Origin: Bacillus thuringiensis
GTDB taxonomy: Bacteria; Bacillota; Bacilli; Bacillales; Bacillaceae_G
DNA length: 64,000 nt
Assembly (NCBI RefSeq): GCF_022095615.2
Contig: NZ_CP155559.1
Location: 2,229,501 to 2,293,500, forward strand
Reading direction: 5' to 3'
Shown here: positions 45,764 through 54,297 of the stretch, piece after piece
Layout of the letters: every line of letters begins with the position of its first letter
Numbering within the stretch: position 1 is the stretch's first letter
Translations under genes and position numbers: made by a program
The notes under the pieces: model-generated
Seen by the model: only the letters and a program-made list of their open reading frames with translations
What the model was told of the DNA's origin: nothing
Databases searched by the model: none

Positions 45764-47440
45764 TTAAGAATTTTGCTGGCCGAATCTTTTGCCCAGTTTA
45801 GCTAACAATTCTGGCTGATCCCCTTGGCTCATTACAACTTCAACAAAGATAAGCTGATCCTTATTAAAAGTTACTTTCGTTAAGACTTCTGCTAACTCTG
45901 TTTCATTTTCCACTTTACATGTTAGACTTTTTTCTTTCGATCCGAATACGTTCGCTAGTTTCGTGTAATCCCACATTTGTATGTCATTATACGGTTCGTT
46001 TTGGCCGTGAATTGCACGTTCAACAGTATATCCATTGTTATTGATTAAAAATATAATCGGTTTTAAATTTTGACGTAGTATAGTCGATAACTCTTGAACA
46101 GTGAATTGGAAAGAACCATCACCAATAATTAAAATGTTCCGCCTCGATAAATCAGCAAGCTGTGTACCAAGTAGAGCAGGTAATGTATAGCCGATCGATC
46201 CCCATAATGGTTGCGCTACATATGTAGTGTTGTTAGGTAAAGGGATAGCGGAACTACCAAAGAAAGGTGTTCCTTGCTCTGCAATTAAAACATCGTTTTC
46301 TTGTAAGAAATGGTATATTTGTTGCCAAAAACGTTTTTGTGTAACCATTTGAGCTTTTGGATTGAACTCTTCTGTCATAGATAGTGATTCTGAAATAAAG
46401 GGCTTAATTTCAAGTGTTTCCTCTATGCGATGTTCGATTAAATCACTTAATTGTTCTAAAACATCTTTCATTACAACTGGTCCATATGTTTTATCTATAA
46501 TTTTCACAGTATAGGGATGGATTTCTATAACTTGCTCTTTCGTAAAACCTTGTGTGAAGCCGCCTGTAATAGTATCAGTTAACTTCACACCAATACTAAT
46601 AATACAATCAGATGCATCAATTCTTTTTCGCAAGTACGGAGAACTTACATCACCAGTATAAACGCCTATAAATTGAGGTTGTTTTTCAGAGAATATTCCT
46701 TTTCCCATACTTAACGTTGCGATAGGAAACCCTGTTTTTTCTACGAATTGATACAAATATTCTTCCATATGGAAACGATCCACTTCAAAATCAGCTAAAA
46801 TAACAGGTTTTTTGGCACTATTAATTTTTGAAGTTGCATGTAGAAGCATTTTATCTAATGCGTCTTTATTACTTACTATTGGATGATTTAAGATTGGTTC
46901 CGTAGGTTTATTAATTGGTTTATTATATACATCGATCGGTAAATTAATATGAACTGGACGTTTTTCATTCCAACATGCACGGAGTACTCGGTCAATTTCC
47001 TCAGCGGCATGCTCAGGAGTTAAATTTGTTTGTGCTACTGTAATTTCCCGATACATATTGGAAAAGTGATCGAACTTTCCATCACCTAACGTATGATGAA
47101 CGAGTGCTCCATTTTCCATTACTGTTGTTGGTGGTGTCCCCGTGATTTTTATAACTGATACGTTTTCTGCGTATGACCCAGCAACACCGTTAATGGCGCT
47201 TAATTCTCCGACACCGAAAGTAGTAATAAGAGCAGCGATTCCTTTTATGCGAGCGTACCCATCTGCAGCATATGCAGCATTTAATTCATTACAATTGCCA
47301 ATCCACTTTAAATTTTCATGTGCTACCACATCATCTAAAAAGGCCAGATTATAATCACCAGGAACCCCAAATATATGTTCAATTCCTAATTCGTGTAGTC
47401 TATCCAATAAATATGTACTTACAGTATATTGTTTTTTCAA
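45764..47440 (-). CDS. ipdC: ThDP-dependent 2-oxoacid decarboxylase (indolepyruvate/branched-chain type)
   Basis: 558 residues from TTG 47440: AGGAG lies 9 nt before TTG but only 1 nt before the ATG at 47449. Three-domain decarboxylase: N-terminal Pyr domain with VPGDYNLAFLDDV, catalytic Glu in NCNELNAAYAADGYAR and the HH pair in ALVHHTLGDG; C-terminal PP domain with the thiamine diphosphate motif GDGSFQFTVQEL ending in INNNGYT. Sequence is close to lactococcal KdcA and indolepyruvate decarboxylases. It converts 2-keto acids to aldehydes; true substrate (indolepyruvate, ketoisovalerate or pyruvate) cannot be settled here. Divergent from a MarR regulator that probably controls it. Confidence 0.88.
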   Translation of the reverse strand: MKKQYTVSTYLLDRLHELGIEHIFGVPGDYNLAFLDDVVAHENLKWIGNCNELNAAYAADGYARIKGIAALITTFGVGELSAINGVAGSYAENVSVIKITGTPPTTVMENGALVHHTLGDGKFDHFSNMYREITVAQTNLTPEHAAEEIDRVLRACWNEKRPVHINLPIDVYNKPINKPTEPILNHPIVSNKDALDKMLLHATSKINSAKKPVILADFEVDRFHMEEYLYQFVEKTGFPIATLSMGKGIFSEKQPQFIGVYTGDVSSPYLRKRIDASDCIISIGVKLTDTITGGFTQGFTKEQVIEIHPYTVKIIDKTYGPVVMKDVLEQLSDLIEHRIEETLEIKPFISESLSMTEEFNPKAQMVTQKRFWQQIYHFLQENDVLIAEQGTPFFGSSAIPLPNNTTYVAQPLWGSIGYTLPALLGTQLADLSRRNILIIGDGSFQFTVQELSTILRQNLKPIIFLINNNGYTVERAIHGQNEPYNDIQMWDYTKLANVFGSKEKSLTCKVENETELAEVLTKVTFNKDQLIFVEVVMSQGDQPELLAKLGKRFGQQNS

Positions 47441-47556
47441 ATGAATCATCTCCTAATTATGCAATGAATGTTTCAATAGACTAAAGAAGTTCCAATGCGT
47501 TCATTAAAATATTGATTACTGGATTGTGGTATAATTTACATACAGGGGGAAAGTAG

Positions 47557-48039
47557 ATGACACAACATAAAGAAGAACAGATGAATGAAGCATTAGCATT
47601 ATTTTACTTTGCATATAAAACATTTACTGAAAAGCCAGATGAAATTATAAAAGAATATGGCATACAACGAGTACATCACCGAATTTTATTTTTTATCGCA
47701 CGTTTTCCAGGGATAAGTGTAAATGAGTTATTATCACTGCTAGAAATAAGTAAACAGGCTCTACACGGACCACTACGACAACTTGTGGAAAAGGGTTTAA
47801 TTGAGAGTAATGAAGCTACACATGACCGTCGTGTGAAACAGTTATCATTAACAGAAAAAGGTGCCGATTTAGAGAAAAAACTGAGCGATGTACAAAGACA
47901 ACAAATGGGTACCATTTTTTCAAAATTTGGTGAATCGTGCGAAGAAAATTGGCATCAAGTTATGAATGAAATGGCAAATAGCCGTTCAGGTCATGATGCA
48001 TGGATATCGAAAAGAGAAATTCCAGTTGATCAAAAATAA
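47557..48039 (+). CDS. MarR-family transcriptional regulator
   Basis: 160 residues, RBS GGGGGAAAG. HTH: FPGISVNELLSLLEISKQALHGPLRQLVEKGLIES (helices 3-4, about 50-85) and a wing with DRRVKQLSLTEKG (about 93-105). Divergent from the decarboxylase gene, 117 bp apart. The intergenic region carries an extended -10 TGGTATAAT (about 47525-47533) for this gene and a loose TCAATA/TATTGA repeat (about 47471-47513) that may be its operator. Confidence 0.9.
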   Translation: MTQHKEEQMNEALALFYFAYKTFTEKPDEIIKEYGIQRVHHRILFFIARFPGISVNELLSLLEISKQALHGPLRQLVEKGLIESNEATHDRRVKQLSLTEKGADLEKKLSDVQRQQMGTIFSKFGESCEENWHQVMNEMANSRSGHDAWISKREIPVDQK

Positions 48040-48206
48040 TGAGAAATAGGCCTTTCTTTATAGTTTGAAAAAGAAAAAATTTTATCCGTACATATGGCAA
48101 CTATGGATTGATCGTAGAGTGAATGGATAAAAAGATACATTACTAGATACTTTATACGTGTACGCAATGGAACAATAAAATTCACATTTCCGAGAGGGGA
48201 ATTATT

Positions 48207-48944
48207 ATGATAAAACTTGTACTTATTCGTCACGGACAAAGTTTATGGAATCTTGAAAATCGCTTTACTGGTTGGACAGATGTAGATTTATCAGAGAATG
48301 GACTAAGTGAAGCGAGAGAAGCAGGAGCAATATTAAAGGAAAACGGATATACTTTTGATGTTGCTTATACATCTGTATTAAAACGAGCAATTCGGACTTT
48401 ATGGATAGTCCTACATGAAATGGATCTTACTTGGGTGCCTATACATAAATCGTGGAAATTAAACGAAAGACATTACGGAGCACTGCAAGGATTGAATAAA
48501 GATGAAACTGCGAGAAAATATGGTGAGGAGCAAGTTCATATTTGGAGAAGAAGTATTGATGTAAGACCACCTGCTCTTACTGAGGATGATCCTAGATATG
48601 AAATGAATGACCCTAGATATAAAGCACTTAAAAAAGGTGAGTTTCCATTGACAGAATGTTTAGTGGATACGGAGAAAAGAGTACTTGATTATTGGCATTC
48701 AGAAATTGCGCCATCATTAAAAAATGGTGAAAAGGTAATTATTTCATCGCATGGTAATACGATTCGTTCGCTAGTGAAATACTTAGATAACCTTTCAAGC
48801 GATGGTGTTGTTTCATTAAATATTCCAACGAGCATACCACTTGTTTATGAATTAGACGATGATTTACATCCGATTCGTCATTATTACTTAAGTATGGATG
48901 GAGAAGTACCTGAAGGGGAAATTCCAAAACATATTTCTTTTTAA
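48207..48944 (+). CDS. gpmA: 2,3-bisphosphoglycerate-dependent phosphoglycerate mutase
   Basis: 245 residues, the usual length of dPGM. Phosphohistidine motif [10 protein letters not shown] (H about 9), [13 protein letters not shown], and second His in SSHGNTIRS. It interconverts 3- and 2-phosphoglycerate in glycolysis. Bacillus also has the cofactor-independent GpmI in its main glycolytic operon, so this stand-alone copy is secondary. RBS GAGAGGGG. Followed by the unusual hairpin at 48992. Confidence 0.93.
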   Translation: MIKLVLIRHGQSLWNLENRFTGWTDVDLSENGLSEAREAGAILKENGYTFDVAYTSVLKRAIRTLWIVLHEMDLTWVPIHKSWKLNERHYGALQGLNKDETARKYGEEQVHIWRRSIDVRPPALTEDDPRYEMNDPRYKALKKGEFPLTECLVDTEKRVLDYWHSEIAPSLKNGEKVIISSHGNTIRSLVKYLDNLSSDGVVSLNIPTSIPLVYELDDDLHPIRHYYLSMDGEVPEGEIPKHISF

Positions 48945-48991
48945 CATGAAAATTTGAAACGCATGCTTGTCTACATATACAATGTAGATTC

Positions 48992-49067
48992 ATGATAAAA
49001 GACGTGGCACCTTCTAATATATATGCGATGTAGCTAAATTTAGAAGCTTGTCCACGTCTTTTGTCAT
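48992..49067. repeat. Long imperfect inverted repeat downstream of gpmA
   Basis: A 16-bp outer stem ATGATAAAAGACGTGG (48992-49007) with 49052-49067 (one G-U), enclosing a second stem CTTCTAA (49011-49017)/TTAGAAG (49040-49046). A separate small hairpin CTACAT/ATGTAG precedes it (48971-48987). It may be a terminator for gpmA, a MITE-like element, or a protected 3' end. Confidence 0.65.
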
Positions 49068-49132
49068 AAAGAGAGCAGCTTGCGCATGTAATGATATCGT
49101 GAGTAGTTTTTGAATGGAGGGTGATGTGATTA

Positions 49133-49870
49133 ATGATCTCTAACATTCGAATTGGCTTATTTGTTTTAGTGATTGTCTTTGTAGTCCTTGTTTTCTTTTA
49201 TTGGAAAAATGAGGAGTTGTACGAGGAGAAAAAGCAGCGTATTAGAAAGACTTGGTATGGTTTGTTTATCATATCTGTCACTGTGTATTTCATGATAAAA
49301 GGAATCGATTTAACCCTCTGGAAAAATCTTTTGATGTTTACTGCAATGGTTATTTTTGTTGATATTGCGTTCATTTTAACACCTAACATTTCAGAAATAT
49401 GGGGTGCGAAATTTAGCGATATTGGCAAGACAGTTCAATCAATAAAACGATCATTAATTGCATCTAAAGCGAGAGGAGAAATATACACGACAATTATTCA
49501 AAATGTTAATCCATCAGTATTTGGTACGATGGAATGGCATACGGAAGAGGAATATACAAAGAGCTTAAATGCATTTTTAGATTCATATGGGGAAAAGATT
49601 GGTGCGAAAATTGTTGTTTTTGAAGCCGCGAAGGAATTAAATACAAACTTTCGTGGTATTCGCTCGCAATTTAGTATTATCGTTCCGTTAGAACATATCG
49701 AGCAATTGAATGAGCAGAAAGCGGTGCAAGTAGAAAATGTCGGGATTATACCAGCAAAAATAGTAAGTGACGTTTTCATTATTATTGATGGAAAGAAAAA
49801 TAACCTGCAAGATCGGGATTTTGAAAATGTATATAATTTAACAATACATCATAGTTATTTTAGTAAATAA
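49133..49870 (+). CDS. spoIISA: SpoIISA-family membrane toxin
   Basis: 245 residues. Three N-terminal transmembrane helices (about 6-23, 42-60 and 68-86) and a cytosolic domain with [36 protein letters not shown], and [19 protein letters not shown]. This matches the SpoIISA toxin of B. subtilis and B. cereus, which permeabilises the membrane and blocks sporulation when unneutralised. Start ATG 49133 follows GGAGGGTGATGTG. Directly downstream are two short genes that look like its antitoxins. Confidence 0.92.
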   Translation: MISNIRIGLFVLVIVFVVLVFFYWKNEELYEEKKQRIRKTWYGLFIISVTVYFMIKGIDLTLWKNLLMFTAMVIFVDIAFILTPNISEIWGAKFSDIGKTVQSIKRSLIASKARGEIYTTIIQNVNPSVFGTMEWHTEEEYTKSLNAFLDSYGEKIGAKIVVFEAAKELNTNFRGIRSQFSIIVPLEHIEQLNEQKAVQVENVGIIPAKIVSDVFIIIDGKKNNLQDRDFENVYNLTIHHSYFSK

Positions 49871-49982
49871 GGACAGAATCTTTTTCTGTCCTTTTCTTCT
49901 ATACATAAATTAAAAACAAAATCCAACAAAGTTGAATAAAATTGGACAATCATTCCTACACTAGCATGTAGAGGTGATCGTA

Positions 49983-50111
49983 GTGGTAAAAGATTATGAC
50001 AATGATTTTTTTAAAGAAGACAATGAAGATACAACAGATTTCTCTTTAATAAAAGGAGATACTTTGCAGCAAGTAGAAGAATTAGAAGAAGAATTAAAAA
50101 GAAAATCATAA
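49983..50111 (+). CDS. First small SpoIISB-like antitoxin candidate (42 residues)
   Basis: GTG 49983 with GAGGTGATC a few nt upstream. The product begins VVKDYDNDFFKEDNEDTT and continues DFSLIKGDTLQQVEELEEEL with a basic end (KRKS). The segment FFK-xn-TDFSLIKG is shared with the next gene (FFK-xn-TDFSLVKG), so the two are paralogues. Acidic, disordered style fits an antitoxin that wraps around the SpoIISA cytosolic domain. 112 nt downstream of the toxin gene. Confidence 0.72.
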   Translation: MVKDYDNDFFKEDNEDTTDFSLIKGDTLQQVEELEEELKRKS

Positions 50112-50183
50112 GTGTACACTCTTTCTACATTTTCTATATAATATAAATAGAAGATTGTATCTTTTTGAAAAGGGGGAGAAGAG

Positions 50184-50360
50184 ATGGCTGAAGTCAATGT
50201 ACAAAAGTCTTCGTTTTTTAAAGCAAAAAAAGAAGAATCAAATACAGATTTCTCTCTTGTGAAAGGTGCATTAACGGAAAATATAAATCGGTTAGAGAAA
50301 TTAATGAATAATAGTACTTCAAAATATATGAAAGCAAAAAAAGAGAAAGAAAATGCATAG
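50184..50360 (+). CDS. Second small SpoIISB-like antitoxin candidate (58 residues)
   Basis: ATG 50184 with RBS AGGGGGAGAA. Contains SSFFKAKKEESNTDFSLVKG, then LTENINRLEKLM and a strongly basic tail (KYMKAKKEKENA). Homologous to the preceding 42-residue gene in the FFK...TDFSL-KG block. The tail codons form the left arm of a terminator whose loop is the TAG stop. This may be the SpoIISB or SpoIISC equivalent; which of the two neutralises the toxin cannot be told from sequence. Confidence 0.72.
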   Translation: MAEVNVQKSSFFKAKKEESNTDFSLVKGALTENINRLEKLMNNSTSKYMKAKKEKENA

Positions 50361-50384
50361 TGCATTTTCTTTCTCTTTTTTTAT
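50336..50384 (+). terminator. Terminator embedded in the antitoxin 3' end
   Basis: A perfect stem of 20 bp (50338-50357 with 50361-50380), extendable to 22, whose 3-nt loop is the stop codon TAG (50358-50360), followed by TTTT. Confidence 0.9.
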
Positions 50385-50502
50385 ACGATTAAATAGTTAA
50401 CGAATGGATTTTAAGGTATGAAATAGAAAGGGAAAGTAACGAATCATGCTATAATGATAGAAGACTTACATATTATTTTGTCATTTTGAGAGGAGCTTAA
50501 AA

Positions 50503-51972
50503 ATGTATTCTACTTTAGAACAATTAACAAAGCACCCTGTATTTTATCATTTTGCAGAAATTTCAAAGATTCCTAGAGGATCGGGTAATGAAAAGGAAAT
50601 TAGTGATTATTTAGTTGGCTTTGCAAAAGAGCGTAACTTAGAAGTGATTCAAGATGAAGCAATGAATGTCATTATTAAAAAAGACGCAACTGCTGGCTAT
50701 GAAAATGTACCAGCTATAATCATTCAAGGTCATATGGATATGGTATGTGAAAAAAACCAAGCAACCGTACATGATTTTGAAAAAGATCCAATTGAATTAC
50801 GAATTATTGGGGATATGTTATATGCAAATCAAACAACGTTAGGTGCTGATAACGGTATTGCTGTTGCATATGCAATGGCATTATTAGATTCAAAAGATAT
50901 TCCGCATCCAGCACTTGAAGTCGTTATTACTACTGAAGAAGAAACGACAATGGGCGGGGCTTTCGCTGTTGACCCAAATCATTTTGAAGGAAAAATCTTT
51001 ATTAATATTGATTCTGAAGAAGATCATAAATTACTTGTAAGTAGCGCAGGTGGTGCGAAAGCTGTTGAAACAATTTCAGTGATTTGGGATGAAGCGCCAG
51101 CGAATATGGATGCATACCGTCTATATGTTGGTGGTCTAAAAGGCGGACATTCTGGTATGGAAATTGATAAACAACGCGGTAATGCGAACAAAGTATTAGG
51201 ACGAGTATTACATGATTTATCAGTAAATATTCAATTTGATATAAGTGAAGTTCACGGCGGATTAAAAACAAATGCAATTCCGCGTGAAAGTGTAGCTACA
51301 ATTGTATTACGTACAAAAGATGTAGAGAAGGTAGAAGAAAAACTAGAATCTTGGACAAGAGTATTACAAGAAGAAATGCGTGCTGTTGATCCAGATGTCC
51401 ACGTTACACTTACAAAATTGGATGAGAAAGTAGAAAAAGTATTTGCTAAAGAGATACAAAAGCAACTTATTTCATCATTATTCTTAATTCCAAACGGCAT
51501 TCAAAGTATGAGCATGGATATTAAAGGATTAGTAGAAAGTTCAACAAATTTAGGCGTTATTGAAACGTTACAAGATGAAATTAAATTACGTAACGAAGTG
51601 AGAAGTTCTGTAAGTAGTTTAAAACAACATGTTGCAGATGAAATTAAATGTATTGCCGAATTAGTTGGTGCAACATTTGAAATAGAGTCAGAGTATCCAG
51701 AATGGCCATACAATCCGAATTCACAAATTCGTAATTTATTTGAAAAAGTGCATCAAGAAAAATACAATAAAGATGCTGAAATCTTCGCTGTACACGCAGG
51801 TATTGAATGTAGTGCATTCGTTCAAAAGATGCCTGACTTAGATGCAATTGCATTCGGTCCAGATATTTTCAACGTTCATACTCCAGATGAACATATTAGT
51901 ATTTCTTCTGTTGTGAATAACTGGGGATTCTTTATTGATGTAATGAAGGGTACGAAAGAATTAGCTAAATAA
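50503..51972 (+). CDS. pepD: Aminoacyl-histidine dipeptidase (peptidase D, M20)
   Basis: 489 residues, matching PepD/carnosinase length. M20 zinc motifs: QGHMDMVCEK (H77, D79), LGADNGIA, catalytic Glu pair in VITTEEETTMGG, HSGMEIDKQRGNA, and the C-terminal HTPDEHISI. It cleaves X-His and other dipeptides in the cytosol. RBS GAGAGGAG; a probable -10 TATAAT lies at about 50452. Terminator at 51986. Confidence 0.93.
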   Translation: MYSTLEQLTKHPVFYHFAEISKIPRGSGNEKEISDYLVGFAKERNLEVIQDEAMNVIIKKDATAGYENVPAIIIQGHMDMVCEKNQATVHDFEKDPIELRIIGDMLYANQTTLGADNGIAVAYAMALLDSKDIPHPALEVVITTEEETTMGGAFAVDPNHFEGKIFINIDSEEDHKLLVSSAGGAKAVETISVIWDEAPANMDAYRLYVGGLKGGHSGMEIDKQRGNANKVLGRVLHDLSVNIQFDISEVHGGLKTNAIPRESVATIVLRTKDVEKVEEKLESWTRVLQEEMRAVDPDVHVTLTKLDEKVEKVFAKEIQKQLISSLFLIPNGIQSMSMDIKGLVESSTNLGVIETLQDEIKLRNEVRSSVSSLKQHVADEIKCIAELVGATFEIESEYPEWPYNPNSQIRNLFEKVHQEKYNKDAEIFAVHAGIECSAFVQKMPDLDAIAFGPDIFNVHTPDEHISISSVVNNWGFFIDVMKGTKELAK

Positions 51973-51985
51973 TATTGATGAAATG

Positions 51986-52022
51986 AAAAGTAGCCTATAA
52001 AACTTTATAGGCTACTTTTTTG
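51986..52022. terminator. Bidirectional terminator after pepD
   Basis: Perfect 15-bp stem (51986-52000 with 52005-52019), 4-nt loop, T-tract to 52022. The stop codon of the leftward 46-residue gene is inside its right arm. Confidence 0.92.
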
Positions 52023-52152
52023 TATTGATCTTTATTATGAGTTTTTTGTTGATAGTTTTGTTCTTATTTCTAGAGGAGATTGTACCAAAGATTGATCCTG
52101 ATATTGCTCCGATTAAAGTCATAAAAATTGCACTCCATGCTGCAAATGACAT
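52012..52152 (-). CDS. Small hydrophobic peptide 2 (46 residues)
   Basis: ATG 52152 with near-perfect RBS GGAGGTG. Starts MSFAAWSAIFMTLIGAISGS, a single hydrophobic helix with small residues, then a charged basic tail (SRNKNKTINKKLIIKINTKK). Translated immediately after peptide 1 (22-nt gap), and both begin MSF-x-W-S. Probably an inner-membrane microprotein or type I-toxin-like peptide. The longer upstream frame (to 52218) lacks an RBS. Confidence 0.6.
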   Translation of the reverse strand: MSFAAWSAIFMTLIGAISGSIFGTISSRNKNKTINKKLIIKINTKK

Positions 52153-52174
52153 TATTACACCTCCAAATAATACA

Positions 52175-52258
52175 TTATTGTTTCTTAGCCTTTTGAATAG
52201 AAATGATAATTGCAACAACTATTAAGAAAATAAGAGGAGACCAAGAAAAGAAAGACAT
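52175..52258 (-). CDS. Small hydrophobic peptide 1 (27 residues)
   Basis: ATG 52258 with RBS AAAGGAGAA, giving MSFFSWSPLIFLIVVAII and a basic end (SIQKAKKQ). One transmembrane-like helix capped by Lys, 27 residues in all. First of a two-gene unit with peptide 2. Real translation is likely given two good, separately placed RBSs; function unknown. Confidence 0.6.
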   Translation of the reverse strand: MSFFSWSPLIFLIVVAIIISIQKAKKQ

Positions 52259-52456
52259 GTAATATTCTCCTTTCAATATTAATTTTATAAATTAGTATAA
52301 ATAAATTATCGCATTTTTAAAGAGTAAACATATAGAATATGCAATATTGCATATTGAATGGTAAAACTTATAGAAGTGGAAACAGTTATTGAATAAAAAT
52401 GCTAATTTATAAAGAAAGTAAGAATTTTTTAAACCTTAAAAAGGGCAAACAATCAA

Positions 52457-52492
52457 AAAGCTCCTCTATCTTATATAAGGTAGAGGAGCTTT
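52457..52492 (-). terminator. Terminator of the secreted DUF5065-like gene
   Basis: AAAGCTCCTCTA (52457-52468) pairs with TAGAGGAGCTTT (52481-52492), extended by TCTT/AAGG with a G-U pair. On the minus strand a T-tract follows. The region 52259-52456 shows no gene. Confidence 0.88.
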
Positions 52493-52555
52493 GAAAATGG
52501 TTTTTGTTTAAAAAAATAGTATCCAATATTTATTTACTGGTGAGATAAACGTAAA

Positions 52556-53026
52556 TTATTTTGAGATTTTAAAGCTGCCCCCATAATAATAATTTTCTCC
52601 AAGTTTCATAACAGCTACATATGTTCCTGGATTATAAGCCTTAGTAATAGGTGTTACAAATCTACCATAATTATGTTTTAAACCTGAGTCATAAATCGTT
52701 TTATATCTATGCAAGTTTATTTCATCATCTTCATTTCCACTCAATTGATATATTTTTACAATACCAGTATCTTTACCACCAGTATATATAGTAACATCGA
52801 ATGTATCTCCATGTTTTAAGTCACCAACTGCTAACTCTTCTATAAAATCTGCATTATGATGTAATAAAAAATAGCTTTGCCACCGCCAATTATCTAAAAA
52901 TCGTGATTCTTTTTGTGTAAGTTGCGATTCAGCAGACACAGGTGGGAGCGTACCAATTGTATTCGAAAATAAAAATCCTCCAACAGTCAATGCACCAATA
53001 ATTGTTGATTGCCTTAAAAGTTTCAT
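52556..53026 (-). CDS. Secreted protein, DUF5065-like
   Basis: 156 residues with a clear Sec signal peptide (about 1-32, LLRQSTIIGALTVGGFLF... cleavage near SAES). The mature part is beta-rich with DNWRWQSYFLLHHNADFIEEL, GDLKHGDTFDVTIYTGG, and a C-terminal YYYGGSFKISK. From memory this resembles the DUF5065 family found in Bacillus cereus; function unknown. RBS AGGAGGT on the minus strand. Confidence 0.75.
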   Translation of the reverse strand: MKLLRQSTIIGALTVGGFLFSNTIGTLPPVSAESQLTQKESRFLDNWRWQSYFLLHHNADFIEELAVGDLKHGDTFDVTIYTGGKDTGIVKIYQLSGNEDDEINLHRYKTIYDSGLKHNYGRFVTPITKAYNPGTYVAVMKLGENYYYGGSFKISK

Positions 53027-53325
53027 GTTCTAAACCTCCTATTTACTTAAGGATTCAGAAATCGTTTTTGTGAAAAACTAGCTGTGAAATCTAATGGATG
53101 ATAATATCTTCTATAATCATATTAACATTTATTGATTTATCAGACAAATTAATTAATAAATAATAAAACTATATCGGGGGAGTTAAGGCTAATATAAGAA
53201 AGAAGCGAGATGTATAGCTAAGAAATCTGTATTATATGTAATTGGGATTTGTTATTTGAAAACTCGATTGTTTTAATGCTGAAATTTTAATTCATTCTTT
53301 AAGTTTCAGTACATAATTTTACAAT
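53027..53325. other. AT-rich gap before the catB promoter
   Basis: No coding frame or stable hairpin seen; it would hold the leftward promoter for the secreted protein. The catB promoter begins at 53326. Confidence 0.5.
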
Positions 53326-53354
53326 TTGACTTATGTAATTTATCACGTTATGAT
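53326..53354 (+). promoter_or_regulatory. Sigma-A promoter of the catB leader
   Basis: TTGACT (53326-53331), exactly 17 nt, TATGAT (53349-53354). Predicted start about 53361, giving a leader RNA of about 123 nt before the catB start codon. Confidence 0.85.
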
Positions 53355-53385
53355 TTTTTTATTATAAAAGAAAGGCTTGAATATA

Positions 53386-53439
53386 ATGATTCGTCGTTTG
53401 AGAAAGCTAAAAAATGTAGCAGTCGTAGTAAGCTTCTAA
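53386..53439 (+). CDS. Leader peptide (17 residues) controlling catB
   Basis: ATG 53386 with a modest RBS (AGAAAGG, about 53369-53375) gives M-I-R-R-L-R-K-L-K-N-V-A-V-V-V-S-F, stop TAA at 53437-53439. It contains R-L-R, the same class of motif as the macrolide-arrest sequence of ErmD-type leaders (R/K-x-R/K), and the stop codon lies in the left arm of the hairpin at 53432-53470. A stalled ribosome on the RLR codons would cover sequence just before the hairpin; one at the C-terminal codons would unfold its left arm. It is predicted, not proven. Confidence 0.65.
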   Translation: MIRRLRKLKNVAVVVSF

Positions 53440-53476
53440 GTAAATAGCAAAATATATAATACTTAGAAGCGAGGAA
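53432..53476 (+). promoter_or_regulatory. Attenuator hairpin abutting the catB RBS
   Basis: GCTTCTAAGTA (53432-53442) pairs perfectly with TACTTAGAAGC (53460-53470), 17-nt loop. The catB Shine-Dalgarno GAGGAA (53471-53476) begins at the very next base, so the folded hairpin would crowd the ribosome. No T-tract, hence a translational rather than transcriptional switch. Confidence 0.72.
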
Positions 53477-53483
53477 TAAAGTT

Positions 53484-54143
53484 ATGAAGCATCCATTATT
53501 TAATCATTGGTCAGAAACAAAGTATATAAAAGATATAGTAACAAATCCACTTATTGAGGTAGGAGAGTACTCCTATTATTCAGGTTATTATGGTCATCAA
53601 AATTTTGAAGATGGCTGTGTAAGGTATTTGTGGGGGGATGCTAAGTCCCGAGCGCTGTTCAATCCAATTGAACAGATGGGATGGCATCTTGATAAACTCA
53701 TTATTGGGAACTATGTTTGTATTGCGAGTGGAGTAATCATTTTAATGGGTGGTAATCATAATCATCACTCAGAATGGATTACAGTATATCCATTCGCTGA
53801 GCAAATTGAATATTCATATGAACCGAAGGGTGATACAGTCATTAAAAGTGATGCTTGGATTGGAATGAATGCTATAATAATGCCTGGCGTTACAATCGGT
53901 GAAGGTGCAATCGTTGCAGCAGGATCTGTCGTAAGTAAAGATGTTCCGCCGTATACAATAGTTGGTGGAAATCCTGCTAAGGAAATAAAGAAACGATTCA
54001 CTGATACAGAAATGAATATGCTAATGGAAATGCGTTGGTTTGATTGGGATAGAGAATTAGTTGAGAAGGCAATGCCGCTTTTATCTAGTTCATCCATTGA
54101 ACCATTATTTGCTTTTTATAACAATGAAGTGAAAAATAAATAA
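53484..54143 (+). CDS. catB: CatB-type (xenobiotic) O-acetyltransferase
   Basis: 219 residues, left-handed beta-helix hexapeptide acyltransferase. VGEYSYYSGYYGHQNFEDGCVRYL and IIGNYVCIASGVIILMGGNHNHHSEWITVYPF match the CatB/Vat (XAT) class that acetylates chloramphenicol or streptogramin A; the His in NHNHH is the expected catalytic region. Hexapeptide steps WIGMNAIIMPGVTIGEGAIVAAGS and VGGNPAKEIKKRF follow. The actual drug is not fixed by sequence. Expression is predicted to be induced through the leader peptide and hairpin just upstream, the arrangement of inducible resistance genes. Confidence 0.88.
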   Translation: MKHPLFNHWSETKYIKDIVTNPLIEVGEYSYYSGYYGHQNFEDGCVRYLWGDAKSRALFNPIEQMGWHLDKLIIGNYVCIASGVIILMGGNHNHHSEWITVYPFAEQIEYSYEPKGDTVIKSDAWIGMNAIIMPGVTIGEGAIVAAGSVVSKDVPPYTIVGGNPAKEIKKRFTDTEMNMLMEMRWFDWDRELVEKAMPLLSSSSIEPLFAFYNNEVKNK

Positions 54144-54152
54144 ATCAGTTAG

Positions 54153-54186
54153 AAAAACTACATCCTAAATAGGGTGTAGTTTTTTA
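54153..54186 (+). terminator. Terminator of catB
   Basis: AAAAACTACATCCT (54153-54166) pairs with AGGGTGTAGTTTTT (54171 onward), one G-U pair. Confidence 0.88.
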
Positions 54187-54297
54187 TTATTTGTACTAGA
54201 AATAATCACTCTGTTATGGTCTAGTTTTTATAAATTATCTTAAGAAAAATTAAGAAATATAACCAGTGGTTCTTAATATGTTTTATTTATAATTCAA

